Of a stretch of DNA of 49,039 nucleotides, positions 42,147 through 49,039 are shown in pieces; the stretch's first letter is position 1; every line of letters begins with the position of its first letter. The position numbers and the translations under genes were made by a program. This DNA is from Acidimicrobiia bacterium (GTDB taxonomy: Bacteria; Actinomycetota; Acidimicrobiia; Acidimicrobiales; CATQHL01): NCBI GenBank assembly GCA_021296415.1, contig JAGWAL010000018.1:1-49039 (forward strand), in the 5' to 3' direction. The notes under the pieces are model-generated. The model did no database searches. It worked only from the letters and a program-made list of their open reading frames with translations, and was not told the origin of the DNA.

Positions 42147-42447
42147 CGCGGCGGCGCCTCCTCTTGAACACCCGTGGCGCGCCGGTGGCGTCGGTCTCGA
42201 CCTCGGCGGATGCGTCCGCGTCGTCGGCCTGGCGCGTCGTGACCATCTCGGCGGTGCTGATCTCGCGGGCGCGGAGCTCCGTCAGGATGCGTGCCACCTG
42301 CTTGCGGGAACCTGCGATCAGGTTGACGTTGTCGAGCTGTCCCGTCACGTGCTGGAAGCGGAGGTTCGTGGCCTCGTCCTTCGCCTGATCCAGCATGCCC
42401 AGCAACTCGACGTCGCTCAGGTCAGCCAGTGATTTGGAGCGGGCCAC
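42139..42447 (-). CDS. rpmC: 50S ribosomal protein L29 (uL29) with C-terminal extension
   Basis: This 102-residue protein from GTG 42447 has the uL29 helix pair LADLSDVELLGMLDQAKDEA, TNLRFQHVTGQLDN and RKQVARILTELRARE. About 35 additional residues follow, acidic then ending in KRRRRRDD, where the family usually stops near 65-75. The start is 2 bp after the rplP stop. Confidence 0.92.
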   Translation of the reverse strand: MARSKSLADLSDVELLGMLDQAKDEATNLRFQHVTGQLDNVNLIAGSRKQVARILTELRAREISTAEMVTTRQADDADASAEVETDATGAPRVFKRRRRRDD

Positions 42448-42449
42448 GA

Positions 42450-42866
42450 CTACACCGGCTGGTGCCGGGACACGAACCGCGCCCGGACCGGAAGCTTCTG
42501 GATGGCGCGCTCGATGGCCTCCCGCGCCACGACAGGGTCGGAGTAGGAGAGTTCGAACAGCACCCGACCGGGACGCACCACCGCCACCCAGCGCTCGGGG
42601 TTTCCCTTGCCGGATCCCATCCTGGTCTCGGCAGGCTTCTGGGTGACCGGCTTGTCGGGGAAGACGTTGATCCAGACCTTTCCGCCGCGGCGCACGTGGC
42701 GGGTCATCGCCACACGGGCGGCCTCTATCTGCGGCGCGGTGATCCAGCCCGGCTCGAGGGCCTGGATCCCGTAGTCGCCGAAGGCCACGGTGGTGCCGCC
42801 CTTGGCGACACCCTTCGTGCGGCCGCGGTGATGCTTGCGGTGTGCGACCTTCTTGGGCATCAACAT
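42450..42866 (-). CDS. rplP: 50S ribosomal protein L16 (uL16)
   Basis: This 138-residue protein has [60 protein letters not shown] and [20 protein letters not shown]. uL16 binds near the peptidyl-transferase centre and A-site tRNA. Its first codons (ATG TTG ATG) are reached by two tandem upstream copies of its own start region. The second mini-ORF stop TGA lies inside this start, which suggests coupled reinitiation. Confidence 0.97.
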   Translation of the reverse strand: MLMPKKVAHRKHHRGRTKGVAKGGTTVAFGDYGIQALEPGWITAPQIEAARVAMTRHVRRGGKVWINVFPDKPVTQKPAETRMGSGKGNPERWVAVVRPGRVLFELSYSDPVVAREAIERAIQKLPVRARFVSRHQPV

Positions 42867-42937
42867 GATCGGTCAACATCCTCCGTGCGGACTCGGTGAT
42901 GCTTGCGGTGCGCCAGAGCTTCCTTCGGCATCAACAT
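42860..42937 (-). CDS. Mini-ORF B: 25-codon imitation of the uL16 N-terminus
   Basis: From ATG 42937 the frame encodes 25 residues beginning [18 protein letters not shown] and ending in DRSC before TGA 42862-42860. It resembles uL16 residues 1-17 ([17 protein letters not shown]) with one extra codon. The TGA overlaps the ATG TTG ATG start of rplP, so translation could pass from this ORF to rplP by stop/restart. GGAGGA lies 12 bases before its ATG. Whether it is translated is unknown. Confidence 0.4.
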   Translation of the reverse strand: MLMPKEALAHRKHHRVRTEDVDRSC

Positions 42938-43008
42938 GATCGGTCAACATCCTCCGCGCGGCCGCGGTGATGCTTGCGGTGCGCCAGAGCTTCCTTCGGC
43001 ATCAACAT
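42867..43008 (-). repeat. Two tandem 71-bp copies of the rplP start region
   Basis: Copy A (43008-42938) and copy B (42937-42867) are each 71 bp and differ at three positions. The unit contains an rplP-like first 17 or so codons followed by GGAGGATGTTGACCGATC, whose end resembles the last bases of rpsC (GGGGGATGCCGACTGATC). A diverged third relative is the true rplP start (42866 downwards). The structure looks like repeated duplication of the rpsC-rplP junction. Confidence 0.88.
42931..43008 (-). CDS. Mini-ORF A: 25-codon imitation of the uL16 N-terminus
   Basis: From ATG 43008, two bases after the rpsC stop codon, the frame encodes 25 residues beginning [18 protein letters not shown] and ending in DRSC before TGA 42933-42931. 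It overlaps the start of mini-ORF B by seven bases in the same TGTTGATG arrangement. The peptide is basic and His-rich like the rRNA-binding N-terminus of uL16. It may be translated by ribosomes finishing rpsC, but no coding-potential test can decide on 25 codons. Confidence 0.4.
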   Translation of the reverse strand: MLMPKEALAHRKHHRGRAEDVDRSC

Positions 43009-43010
43009 GA

Positions 43011-43940
43011 TCAGTCGGCATCCCCCGGTCGGAAATGGGGCGTCTCGTGCTGCTCCCGGGAGGCCCGCTCGATTTCCTCCTCCTGTTCGAGGAGGCGCTC
43101 GAATTCCTCGTCGGCCTCGGCCACCAGGGGACGCAATTCCTCCAGCTCGGTCGGGAATTCCTGCTCCTCCGGCTCAGGCGCCGGCGCCGGCGTCGGCGTC
43201 GGCGTCGGCGTCTGCGGGGCGCCCCGCCGTCGAGCCGCCGAGGACACGACCTTGCGCGAGCGGGCGGGCCCGGCGGTCTCGCCGACGGCCATCGCCGCCT
43301 CGCGGTTGATCCTCTCGTCGGTGTCGAGGCGGTAGGGCAGGATGTCACCCTTGTAGGTCCACACCTTCACACCGATGCGCCCGTAGGTCGTGTGCGCCTC
43401 CCTGAAGCCGTAGTCGATGTCGGCGCGGAGCGTGTGCAGCGGCACGCGGCCCTCGCGGTACCACTCGGTGCGCGCCATCTCCGAGCCGCCGAGCCGGCCC
43501 GAGCACTGCACCCGGATACCCTGCGCGCCGGCCTTCTGGGCGTTCTGGACGGCGCGTTTCATGGCCCGGCGGAACGCCACCCTGCCGGTGAGCTGGTCGG
43601 CGATGCCCTGGGCGATGAGCGCCGCGTCCAACTCCGGCTGCTTGATCTCCTGGACGTTGAGTTGGACCCGCTTGTTCCCCGTGATCTCGGCGAGACCCGC
43701 CCGCAGACGGTCGGCGATGCCGGGGCGGGCGGTGTGCACGTCGATGCGCAGCCGATCCCTCGTGCGCTCCACCTCGATGCGGCTGATGGCGGCATGCGGC
43801 AGTTCGCCCATGAGGTAGTCGCGGATCTTCCAGTCCTCGATCACGAACTCCTGGTACTCCTGGCGCGTGGCGAACCAGCGCGACTTCCAGTCGGTCGTGA
43901 TTCCCAGGCGGAACCCGTAGGGGTTGACCTTCTGACCCAT
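43011..43940 (-). CDS. rpsC: 30S ribosomal protein S3 (uS3) with long C-terminal tail
   Basis: This 309-residue protein starts [20 protein letters not shown] and has the KH domain ([20 protein letters not shown]) and the C-terminal domain with [20 protein letters not shown] and [14 protein letters not shown]. The core ends near residue 215. A further 90 or so residues hold a Thr-Pro/Ala-Pro run and a Glu-rich stretch, ending PGDAD. Family members are usually 210-280 residues. The ATG shares a base with the rplV stop. Confidence 0.96.
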   Translation of the reverse strand: MGQKVNPYGFRLGITTDWKSRWFATRQEYQEFVIEDWKIRDYLMGELPHAAISRIEVERTRDRLRIDVHTARPGIADRLRAGLAEITGNKRVQLNVQEIKQPELDAALIAQGIADQLTGRVAFRRAMKRAVQNAQKAGAQGIRVQCSGRLGGSEMARTEWYREGRVPLHTLRADIDYGFREAHTTYGRIGVKVWTYKGDILPYRLDTDERINREAAMAVGETAGPARSRKVVSSAARRRGAPQTPTPTPTPAPAPEPEEQEFPTELEELRPLVAEADEEFERLLEQEEEIERASREQHETPHFRPGDAD

Positions 43941-44521
43941 CAGATCTCCTTGTCGCCGTCGCCAGGGTCCGGGTCCTGGTCAGCGGCGTCCTGCTCCATC
44001 ACGGTGTCCTGCTCCCCGACGTCGGCCTCCTGCTCGAGGGCGTCCTGCTCCTCGATGGCGGCCTCCTCCTCGGCGGCGGCACGGCTGGCCGCCACGCGGC
44101 GGCGCCTCACCTCGGCCGCGGCACTGCTGCCGACACCCCGCTCGGCGCGGGCTTCGCGCTCGGTCATGGAGTAGCGCTCCAGCACGATCGTGATGTGGCA
44201 CGTCCGCTTCATGATGGGCGTCGCCCGGCCGCGGGCGCGCGGCCGCCAGCGCTTCAGCGTGGGGCCCTCGTCGGCGTAGCAGACCGACACGAACAACTCC
44301 TCGGCGGGAAGGCTGGCGTTGTGCTCGGCGTTGGCGGCCGCCGAATCCAGGCATCGCGCCACCGTGTGGGCGATCCGGCGCTCGGAGAACCGCAGGATCT
44401 CGCTGGCGCGCTCGTAGGACTCGCCACGGATCAGATCCAGCACGGCACGGACCTTGGAGGCGGAGCTGCGCACGTAACGCGCCGAGGCGCGTGCGGTGGG
44501 AGCAGCGAGATCGGTGGCCAT
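43940..44521 (-). CDS. rplV: 50S ribosomal protein L22 (uL22) with acidic C-terminal tail
   Basis: This 193-residue protein has [40 protein letters not shown] and the tunnel loop [20 protein letters not shown] followed by TCHITIVLE, ending the family core near residue 115. About 78 residues follow, rich in Ala, Glu, Gln and Asp. The tail would emerge from the globular end of uL22 near the exit tunnel. It overlaps rpsS and rpsC by 1 bp each. Confidence 0.95.
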   Translation of the reverse strand: MATDLAAPTARASARYVRSSASKVRAVLDLIRGESYERASEILRFSERRIAHTVARCLDSAAANAEHNASLPAEELFVSVCYADEGPTLKRWRPRARGRATPIMKRTCHITIVLERYSMTEREARAERGVGSSAAAEVRRRRVAASRAAAEEEAAIEEQDALEQEADVGEQDTVMEQDAADQDPDPGDGDKEI

Positions 44522-44799
44522 CAGCGCCTGCCCCCTCGCTCCTGGCCGGCGTGGAACCGGAACGTGCGGGTGGGGGCGAACTCACCGAGCTTGTGGCCCA
44601 CCATGGCCTCGGTGATGTACACCGGGACGTGCTTGCGCCCGTCGTGCACGGCGAGCGTGTGGCCGACCATGTCGGGAATGATCGTGGAGCGGCGCGACCA
44701 CGTACGGATGACGCGCCTCTCGCCCGAGTCGTTCAGCTCGTCCACCTTGGCAAGCAGGTGATGGTCGACGAACGGGCCCTTCTTCAGGCTTCTGGGCAT
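44521..44799 (-). CDS. rpsS: 30S ribosomal protein S19 (uS19)
   Basis: This 92-residue protein begins [20 protein letters not shown] and has [40 protein letters not shown] and [20 protein letters not shown]. It sits in the 30S head with uS13. Its length matches the family. Confidence 0.97.
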   Translation of the reverse strand: MPRSLKKGPFVDHHLLAKVDELNDSGERRVIRTWSRRSTIIPDMVGHTLAVHDGRKHVPVYITEAMVGHKLGEFAPTRTFRFHAGQERGGRR

Positions 44800-44809
44800 C
44801 GTGAGCCTC

Positions 44810-45646
44810 CTACCGCCGGCGCCCGCGGGTGCGCCTGCGGCGCACGATCATCTGCGACGACTGCTTCTTGGGGTTGCGGGTGCGACCTTCCGGCTTGCCC
44901 CACGGCGACACCGGGTGCCGGCCGCCGGAGCTCTTGCCCTCGCCGCCGCCGAGAGGGTGATCCACCGGGTTCATGGCCACACCCCGGGTCTGGGGGCGGA
45001 CACCCCTGTGTCGGTTGCGTCCGGCCTTGCCGATCTGGACGAGTTCGTGCTCGGCGTTGCCCACCGCGCCCACCGTGGCCCGGCAGTCGATGGGCACCCG
45101 CCGCATCTCGGTGCTGGGCAGCCGCAGGGTGGCCTCGCTGCCCTCCTTGGCCACGAGCTGGATGCGGCTTCCCGCGGCACGGCCCATGCGCCCGCCGGCG
45201 CCCGGCTTCAACTCCACGTTGTGCACGACGGTGCCCACCGGGATGTAGCGCAGCGGCAGGGCGTTGCCCGGGCGGATCTCCACGCCGGTGCCCGACTCGA
45301 GCACGTGGCCGACGGCGATCCCGTCGGGCGCCAGGATGTAGGACTTCGCCCCGTCGTAGTAGTGCAGCAGAGCGATGCGGCAACTCCGGTTGGGGTCGTA
45401 CTCGATGGACGCCACCTTCGCCGGAACACCATCCTTGCGACGGTGGAAGTCGATGACCCGGTAGCGGCGCTTGTGGCCGCCGCCGCGGTGCCGTGCCGTC
45501 TTGCGGCCCGCGTTGTTCCGCCCGCCGGTGGAGGGCCGGGGGGCCAGCAGCGACTTCTCCGGCGTGCTGCGGGTGATCTCGGAGAAGTCGTGCGACGTCT
45601 GGAAGCGGCGTCCCGGACTGGTGGGCTTGCGGCGCCGGATGCTCAT
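44810..45646 (-). CDS. rplB: 50S ribosomal protein L2 (uL2)
   Basis: This 278-residue protein has [40 protein letters not shown] and the C-terminal [20 protein letters not shown] with the conserved His needed for peptidyl transfer, then [20 protein letters not shown]. It ends in a basic tail RGRRR. It lies 10 bp before rpsS. Confidence 0.98.
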   Translation of the reverse strand: MSIRRRKPTSPGRRFQTSHDFSEITRSTPEKSLLAPRPSTGGRNNAGRKTARHRGGGHKRRYRVIDFHRRKDGVPAKVASIEYDPNRSCRIALLHYYDGAKSYILAPDGIAVGHVLESGTGVEIRPGNALPLRYIPVGTVVHNVELKPGAGGRMGRAAGSRIQLVAKEGSEATLRLPSTEMRRVPIDCRATVGAVGNAEHELVQIGKAGRNRHRGVRPQTRGVAMNPVDHPLGGGEGKSSGGRHPVSPWGKPEGRTRNPKKQSSQMIVRRRRTRGRRR

Positions 45647-45650
45647 GACC

Positions 45651-45941
45651 TCACACCTCGAAGAGTTCGATCGAGTCGCCCTCGGCGAGGGTGACCATGG
45701 CCCTCTTGGTGTCCGGCCGGCGGCCGTAAGTGAGGCGGCGGCGGTTCCGGATGCGCTTGCCGCGGCGACGGAGCGTGTTCACGTTGAGGACGTGGACGTC
45801 GAAGATCTGCTCGACCGCCTTGGCGATCTCGGGCTTCGAACTCGACGGGTGGACCTTGAACGTGTACACGTTCTGCTCCAGCAGCGAGAACGCCTTCTCG
45901 CTGATGACCGGCTCCAGGATCACGTCACGGGCGTCCTTCAC
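45651..45941 (-). CDS. rplW: 50S ribosomal protein L23 (uL23)
   Basis: This 96-residue protein from GTG 45941 has [40 protein letters not shown] and the internal [20 protein letters not shown]. It is at the exit tunnel and binds trigger factor and SRP. The GTG overlaps the rplD stop by 4 bp. Confidence 0.96.
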   Translation of the reverse strand: MKDARDVILEPVISEKAFSLLEQNVYTFKVHPSSSKPEIAKAVEQIFDVHVLNVNTLRRRGKRIRNRRRLTYGRRPDTKRAMVTLAEGDSIELFEV

Positions 45942-46555
45942 GGCCGGTTCACCTCCGCCAGGCTCGCGCTGGTGAAGACGACGACGTCGCTCGCCAGCAC
46001 GTCGTAGGTGTTGAGCTGGTCGGCGGGCAGGCTGTGCACGCGCGGCAGGTTGCGGAAGCTCTTGTGGGCCGCCACGTCGTCGCGCTCGAGCACGACGAGA
46101 ACCCGGCCGTGCGCGCCGAGTGCGTCCAGCTTCCGAACCGCCGACGCAGTGGACGGCGATTCGAACCCCCAGTCCTCGACGACGATGATCCTGTCGTCGG
46201 CAGCGCGGTCCGAGAGCGCCGAGAGCAGCGCCCGACGCTTCATCTTCTTGGGGGTGGACTGGGCGTAGCTGCGCGGTTGGGGGCCGTGGGCGATGCCTCC
46301 GCCCCGCCAGAGCGGGGAGCGAATGGAGCCGTGCCGGGATCGACCCGTGCCCTTCTGGCGCCACGGCTTGCCGCCGCCACCGCGCACCTCCGAGCGGGTC
46401 TTGGTCTTGTGCGTACCGCTGCGACGTGCCGCCAGCTGCGCGGTCACCACCTGGTGCATCACCGCCACGTTGGGTTCGACGCCGAAGACGTCGGGCGAGA
46501 GTTCCACCGTGCCGGTCTCGGAGCCGGTGGGGGTGCGGACGGGAACGGCGACCAC
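45938..46555 (-). CDS. rplD: 50S ribosomal protein L4 (uL4)
   Basis: This 205-residue protein has [60 protein letters not shown] and the C-terminal half with [20 protein letters not shown]. In enterobacteria uL4 represses this operon through the mRNA leader. Whether it does so here is unknown. It follows rplC by 6 bp. Confidence 0.97.
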   Translation of the reverse strand: MVAVPVRTPTGSETGTVELSPDVFGVEPNVAVMHQVVTAQLAARRSGTHKTKTRSEVRGGGGKPWRQKGTGRSRHGSIRSPLWRGGGIAHGPQPRSYAQSTPKKMKRRALLSALSDRAADDRIIVVEDWGFESPSTASAVRKLDALGAHGRVLVVLERDDVAAHKSFRNLPRVHSLPADQLNTYDVLASDVVVFTSASLAEVNRP

Positions 46556-46561
46556 GGCTCG

Positions 46562-47200
46562 CTACGCCTGCTTCACCGCGTTGCGGATGACGACCCGGCC
46601 GCCGCGGGGACCGGGCACGGAGCCCCTCACGAGCAGCAGGTTCCTCTCGGCGTCGGTCTTGACGACCCGGAGATTGAGGGTGGTGGTCCGGCGTGCGCCG
46701 TGACGGCCCGGCATCTTGCGGCCCTTGAAGATGCGAGACGGGGTGGCGCACTGGCCGACCGCCCCCGGCGCGCGGTGAACCTTGTGGGCGCCGTGGGAGG
46801 CCTTCTGGCCGCTGAACCCGTGGCGCTTCATCACGCCGGCGAACCCCTTGCCCTTGCTGACGGCGGTCACGTCCACCAACTCGCCGTCGGTGAGGATGTC
46901 GACGGTGATCTCCTGCCCGATGGCGTAGTCGCTCACGTCATCAAGGCGGAGCTCCACGAGCGTTCGGCCCGGCTCGGCGCCGTGGCGCTCGAAATGGCCG
47001 ACTTCGGGGCTGTTGAGCTTGACCGCGTCGGCATACCCCCACGTGACCTGCAGCGCCGAGTAGCCGTCGGTCTCCGGGGTCTTGAGTTGAACCACCCGGC
47101 ACGGCTCGACGCGCAGGACCGTGACCGGGACGACGCAGTCGCTGTCGTCCCAGACCTGGGTCATGCCCACCTTCTCGCCGATGATCGCCTTGCTCGCCAT
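46562..47200 (-). CDS. rplC: 50S ribosomal protein L3 (uL3)
   Basis: This 212-residue protein begins [20 protein letters not shown] and has the central [20 protein letters not shown] and [20 protein letters not shown], the loop near the peptidyl-transferase centre. It is the first gene of the ribosomal block here; rpsJ, which usually comes first, is absent. A long structured leader lies upstream. Confidence 0.97.
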   Translation of the reverse strand: MASKAIIGEKVGMTQVWDDSDCVVPVTVLRVEPCRVVQLKTPETDGYSALQVTWGYADAVKLNSPEVGHFERHGAEPGRTLVELRLDDVSDYAIGQEITVDILTDGELVDVTAVSKGKGFAGVMKRHGFSGQKASHGAHKVHRAPGAVGQCATPSRIFKGRKMPGRHGARRTTTLNLRVVKTDAERNLLLVRGSVPGPRGGRVVIRNAVKQA

Positions 47201-47233
47201 GTCGTCGCCGTGGTCGTTGCCCTGCTCGTCTCC

Positions 47234-47259
47234 GTTCGCGTCCCCGTGGGTACGCGAAC
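47234..47259 (-). promoter_or_regulatory. Leader stem-loop 1 upstream of rplC
   Basis: A perfect 8-bp stem (GTTCGCGT with ACGCGAAC) encloses a 10-base loop that contains CCC and GGGG runs. It is in the probable 5' leader, about 35 bases before the rplC ATG. It may be part of a ribosomal-protein autoregulatory structure. Confidence 0.6.
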
Positions 47260-47288
47260 GCTCCGCTCGGGCAGAGCCGGGCGGAGCG
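47259..47288 (-). promoter_or_regulatory. Leader stem-loop 2 upstream of rplC
   Basis: A perfect 8-bp stem (CGCTCCGC with GCGGAGCG) encloses 14 bases that can pair further as CGG/CCG. It abuts stem-loop 1 directly, so the two could stack. No start codon or small ORF was supported in the leader. Confidence 0.6.
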
Positions 47289-47411
47289 GGTCTCGGTTTG
47301 CTGCGTGGTTCCTGCGTGGGGTGATCCCCGTGCGGGGCGCCCCGGAGTCACGACCGCAGGCCTTCGCAGACGTCGATTCGTCCCTGGCATCGCTGCCGGG
47401 GGAAACGATGC

Positions 47412-47417
47412 ACTATA
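47412..47417 (-). promoter_or_regulatory. Candidate -10 box of the ribosomal operon promoter
   Basis: TATAGT on the minus strand is the best -10 match in the 280-bp gap between the molybdoenzyme and rplC. A -35 like GTGGTG is 17 bases upstream and weak. Transcription from about 47405 would give a leader of about 205 bases containing the two stem-loops. No gene is seen in 47201-47480. Confidence 0.5.
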
Positions 47418-47480
47418 CCGGCGGGGCCCCGGATCACCACGCTCGGGCCACCGGGCGTTGCGGTCGTGGCGCCGCCGCCG

Positions 47481-48551
47481 TCAGGTGAACGGGATCGGCG
47501 TCTGAACCCACCACGGCCGATCGCTGACGTGGATCTCGGTGACCCACTTCACCCACCAGAGGCCGCGGCGGCCGGGCGCCACGAGGCGGGCGGGAAAGCC
47601 GTGGCCGCGAGACAGGGGCGCACCGCCGACCTCGTGGGCCAGGATCATCCCATCGACGTCGCTGAGCGGGAAGCGGCGCCCGTAGCCGGTCGCCGAGCGA
47701 ACCTCCAGGCTGCGGCCCGTCACGTCGGGACCCAGCAGGTCGGCCAGCGGGACGCCCGTCCAGCGCTGGGTGCTGTACCACCCGCTCGTGCAGTCCAGCG
47801 TGGCCTCGGTCGTGCGGCTGTGGCCGACCAGTTCCCGGTAGCCCACGTCGCGCTCGACCGATCCTCGCAGCCGCAGCACCCAATCGTCGGGGTCGATGGT
47901 CGGTGGGGAATCGTCCAGCCACTGCACCACCGGCATCCGCCTCGGCTCGCCCGACCCCACCTCGTGCGAGCCGGTGAAGCGCCGTTCGGCGGCGAACAGC
48001 CACTCGAAGCCCGTGCGGGCCACGAGGGCGACCCCCGCCACGGCGAGCGCCTGCAGCGCGGTGCGCCGGGAGAGGTCCATGGGGCGGACCCGTTGTGGCC
48101 GACCGACGACGTGCCACGCCGCCAGGGGCACCGCGGCGATGGCGAAGATCAGGTGCAGTCCCATCGGCGACCACACGCCGATCGCCTGCCAGACCCCGAG
48201 CGCGTGCACGATCCCGGTCGCGAACGCCCCCGTGACGCAGATGCCCAGCGCCATCGAGGCGTACCGGCTGGGGCGGTGCCGGCGCAGGCCGCGGCGCACC
48301 ACGGGCACCTTCGGGCGGGCCAGGACCAGCACGGTGAATCCCACGACGCCGTGCATGATCACGATCCAGGCGGTCGAGGCGCCCCCGAGCAGGAATGCGC
48401 TTGCGCCGCTCACCCACGCCAGCACGAGCATCACCAGCAGAGCCAAGTTGGTCTTCCGGCTGCGGGTCCCGGTCCGTTCGGGTGCGGGCAGCCTGATGCG
48501 AGGCCAGCGAGAATCTGGCCGTTCGCTGCTGAGCCGGTCACCTGGGGGCAC
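47481..48551 (-). CDS. Membrane-anchored molybdopterin-dependent oxidoreductase with internal Tat motif
   Basis: This 356-residue fusion starts at GTG 48551. Residues about 34-150 hold four hydrophobic helices with His67, His116, His133 and His147, which could ligate b-type haem. Next is SRRTALQALAVAGVAL (161-176), a twin-arginine motif with a hydrophobic stretch. The C-terminal domain (about 205-356) is the sulfite oxidase/YedY-type molybdopterin fold, with TLDCTSGWYSTQRWTGVPLA containing the Mo-ligating Cys254 and RLVAPGRRGLWWVKWV. Four helices leave the Tat motif in the cytoplasm, so the folded Mo domain could be exported by Tat. The substrate is unknown. Confidence 0.88.
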   Translation of the reverse strand: MPPGDRLSSERPDSRWPRIRLPAPERTGTRSRKTNLALLVMLVLAWVSGASAFLLGGASTAWIVIMHGVVGFTVLVLARPKVPVVRRGLRRHRPSRYASMALGICVTGAFATGIVHALGVWQAIGVWSPMGLHLIFAIAAVPLAAWHVVGRPQRVRPMDLSRRTALQALAVAGVALVARTGFEWLFAAERRFTGSHEVGSGEPRRMPVVQWLDDSPPTIDPDDWVLRLRGSVERDVGYRELVGHSRTTEATLDCTSGWYSTQRWTGVPLADLLGPDVTGRSLEVRSATGYGRRFPLSDVDGMILAHEVGGAPLSRGHGFPARLVAPGRRGLWWVKWVTEIHVSDRPWWVQTPIPFT

Positions 48552-48560
48552 TCGCCGTCG

Positions 48561-48566
48561 AGATTA
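48561..48566 (-). promoter_or_regulatory. Candidate -10 box (molybdoenzyme gene)
   Basis: TAATCT on the minus strand, nine bases before GTG 48551, with no clear ribosome-binding site. It fits the leaderless pattern at slightly greater spacing. Confidence 0.4.
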
Positions 48567-48623
48567 CCGACCGCCGGAAACCCGCGGGCCGCGGACGGCT
48601 GGGCGGCACCGGTCCCGAGCGCG

Positions 48624-48629
48624 TACCGT
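48624..48629 (+). promoter_or_regulatory. Candidate -10 box (quinone oxidoreductase gene)
   Basis: TACCGT is 45 bases before GTG 48675. Here a normal leader is present and contains AAGGAGG at 48664-48670 just before the start, in contrast to the leaderless genes. Confidence 0.35.
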
Positions 48630-48674
48630 GGGCGGGCCGATCACCTTTCCGACCCAGCAACCCAAGGAGGCACT

Positions 48675-49039
48675 GTGCGCGCCATCCGGATCTCCGAAAA
48701 CGGCGGCCCCGAGGTTCTCTCCCTCACCGATCTCGGTGACCCCACTCCCGGCGCCGGCGAGATCGTCGTGGACGTCGCCGCCGCAGGGGTCAACTTCGTG
48801 GACACCTACCAGCGCATCGGCCTGTACCCCATCGCCGTGCCGTACACCGCCGGGTTGGAAGGCGCCGGGGCGGTCACGGCTGTCGGCGCCGAGGTGGCCG
48901 ACGTCTCGGTGGGCGACCGGGTGGCGTGGTGCGGCGGGCAGGGCTCCTACGCCGAACGCTGCGCCCTCGACGCCTCCGGCGTGGTGCCGGTTCCCGACGG
49001 GGTCTCACTCGACACCGCGGCCGCGGCCATGCTGCAGGG
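48675..49039 (+). CDS. NADPH:quinone oxidoreductase-like, zinc-free MDR family (5' part only)
   Basis: From GTG 48675 with AAGGAGG four bases upstream, 121 codons are visible before the window ends. MRAIRISENGGPEVLSLTDL, AAAGVNFVDTYQRIGLYPIA, LEGAGAVTAVGAEVADVSVG and DRVAWCGGQGSYAERCAL match the N-terminal GroES-like catalytic domain of QorA-type medium-chain reductases. The nucleotide-binding Rossmann domain lies outside the window. It probably reduces quinones or enones with NADPH. Confidence 0.9.
   Translation, partial: MRAIRISENGGPEVLSLTDLGDPTPGAGEIVVDVAAAGVNFVDTYQRIGLYPIAVPYTAGLEGAGAVTAVGAEVADVSVGDRVAWCGGQGSYAERCALDASGVVPVPDGVSLDTAAAAMLQ

Noticed and set aside
42448-42879. Open frame beginning GGAGG-ATG-TTG-ACC upstream of rplP and running into rpmC
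   Set aside because: Only its last part is uL29; the upstream portion is a shifted reading of rplP. The GTG at 42447 gives the correct uL29 start.
1-49039. tRNA, rRNA, CRISPR array, insertion sequence or prophage
   Set aside because: No cloverleaf-like T-arm sequence, spaced direct repeats, transposase motif or phage gene was recognised by reading both strands.

Overview
The window is high-GC, gene-dense DNA from an actinobacterium, most likely an Acidimicrobiia-type lineage. The evidence is the gene content and order: an actinobacterial GuaB3-family IMP dehydrogenase directly before guaA, a DUF3499-like protein, a PcrA/UvrD helicase, and a long S10-spc-alpha ribosomal block that runs on into rplM-rpsI-glmM-glmS-acpS-nnr-alr, an order related to that of mycobacteria. 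There are frequent GTG starts and many 1- or 4-bp gene overlaps. No tRNA, rRNA, CRISPR array, transposase or prophage gene was recognised. The class-level assignment is inference.

Layout. Positions 1-4901 (minus) hold an operon of a DUF3499-like protein, a membrane-anchored PQQ-type beta-propeller and two adjacent fold-type II PLP enzymes, the last cut by the window edge. Positions 5000-6818 (plus) hold two paralogous proline-rich LysM lipoproteins, a tiny zinc-ribbon protein and a membrane-anchored unknown. An SGNH-hydrolase lipoprotein (minus) and a 1-Cys peroxiredoxin (plus) are divergent around 8100-8220. Positions 9070-13105 (plus) hold a MacB/FtsX-type ABC transporter and a small membrane protein. 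A pcrA/uvrD helicase (minus) is divergent from an S1-domain protein (plus). From 16949 everything up to 48551 is on the minus strand: guaB3-guaA, an aromatic amino acid decarboxylase-like enzyme, a CoA-type NUDIX hydrolase with a P1 peptidase, alr, nnr, acpS, a very large GlmS-like protein, glmM, rpsI, rplM, truA, rplQ, rpoA, rpsD, rpsK, rpsM, rpmJ, infA, adk, secY and the spc and S10 genes up to rplC. Next come a membrane-anchored molybdopterin oxidoreductase and, divergently, the start of a quinone oxidoreductase.

How it works together: the large minus-strand block makes ribosomal proteins, RNA polymerase alpha, IF-1, adenylate kinase and SecY. It then flows, with its own apparent promoter before rplM, into UDP-GlcNAc and D-alanine precursor enzymes, so translation and cell-wall supply lie in one transcriptional neighbourhood. 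Usual members rpsJ and map are absent from their expected places.

The most unusual structure is between rpsC and rplP. A 71-bp unit made from the rplP start region and its ribosome-binding site is present in two extra tandem copies. It creates two 25-codon mini-ORFs that imitate the L16 N-terminus and overlap each other and rplP in a stop/restart chain. Other notable points are an infA that appears to start at CTG, an uS9 with eight residues beyond its normally terminal Ser-Lys-Arg, a recurrent TAnnnT-N6-9-start leaderless promoter module, a GlmS-like protein of 1085 residues, several ribosomal proteins with long low-complexity tails, and a molybdoenzyme with an internal twin-arginine motif after four membrane helices.
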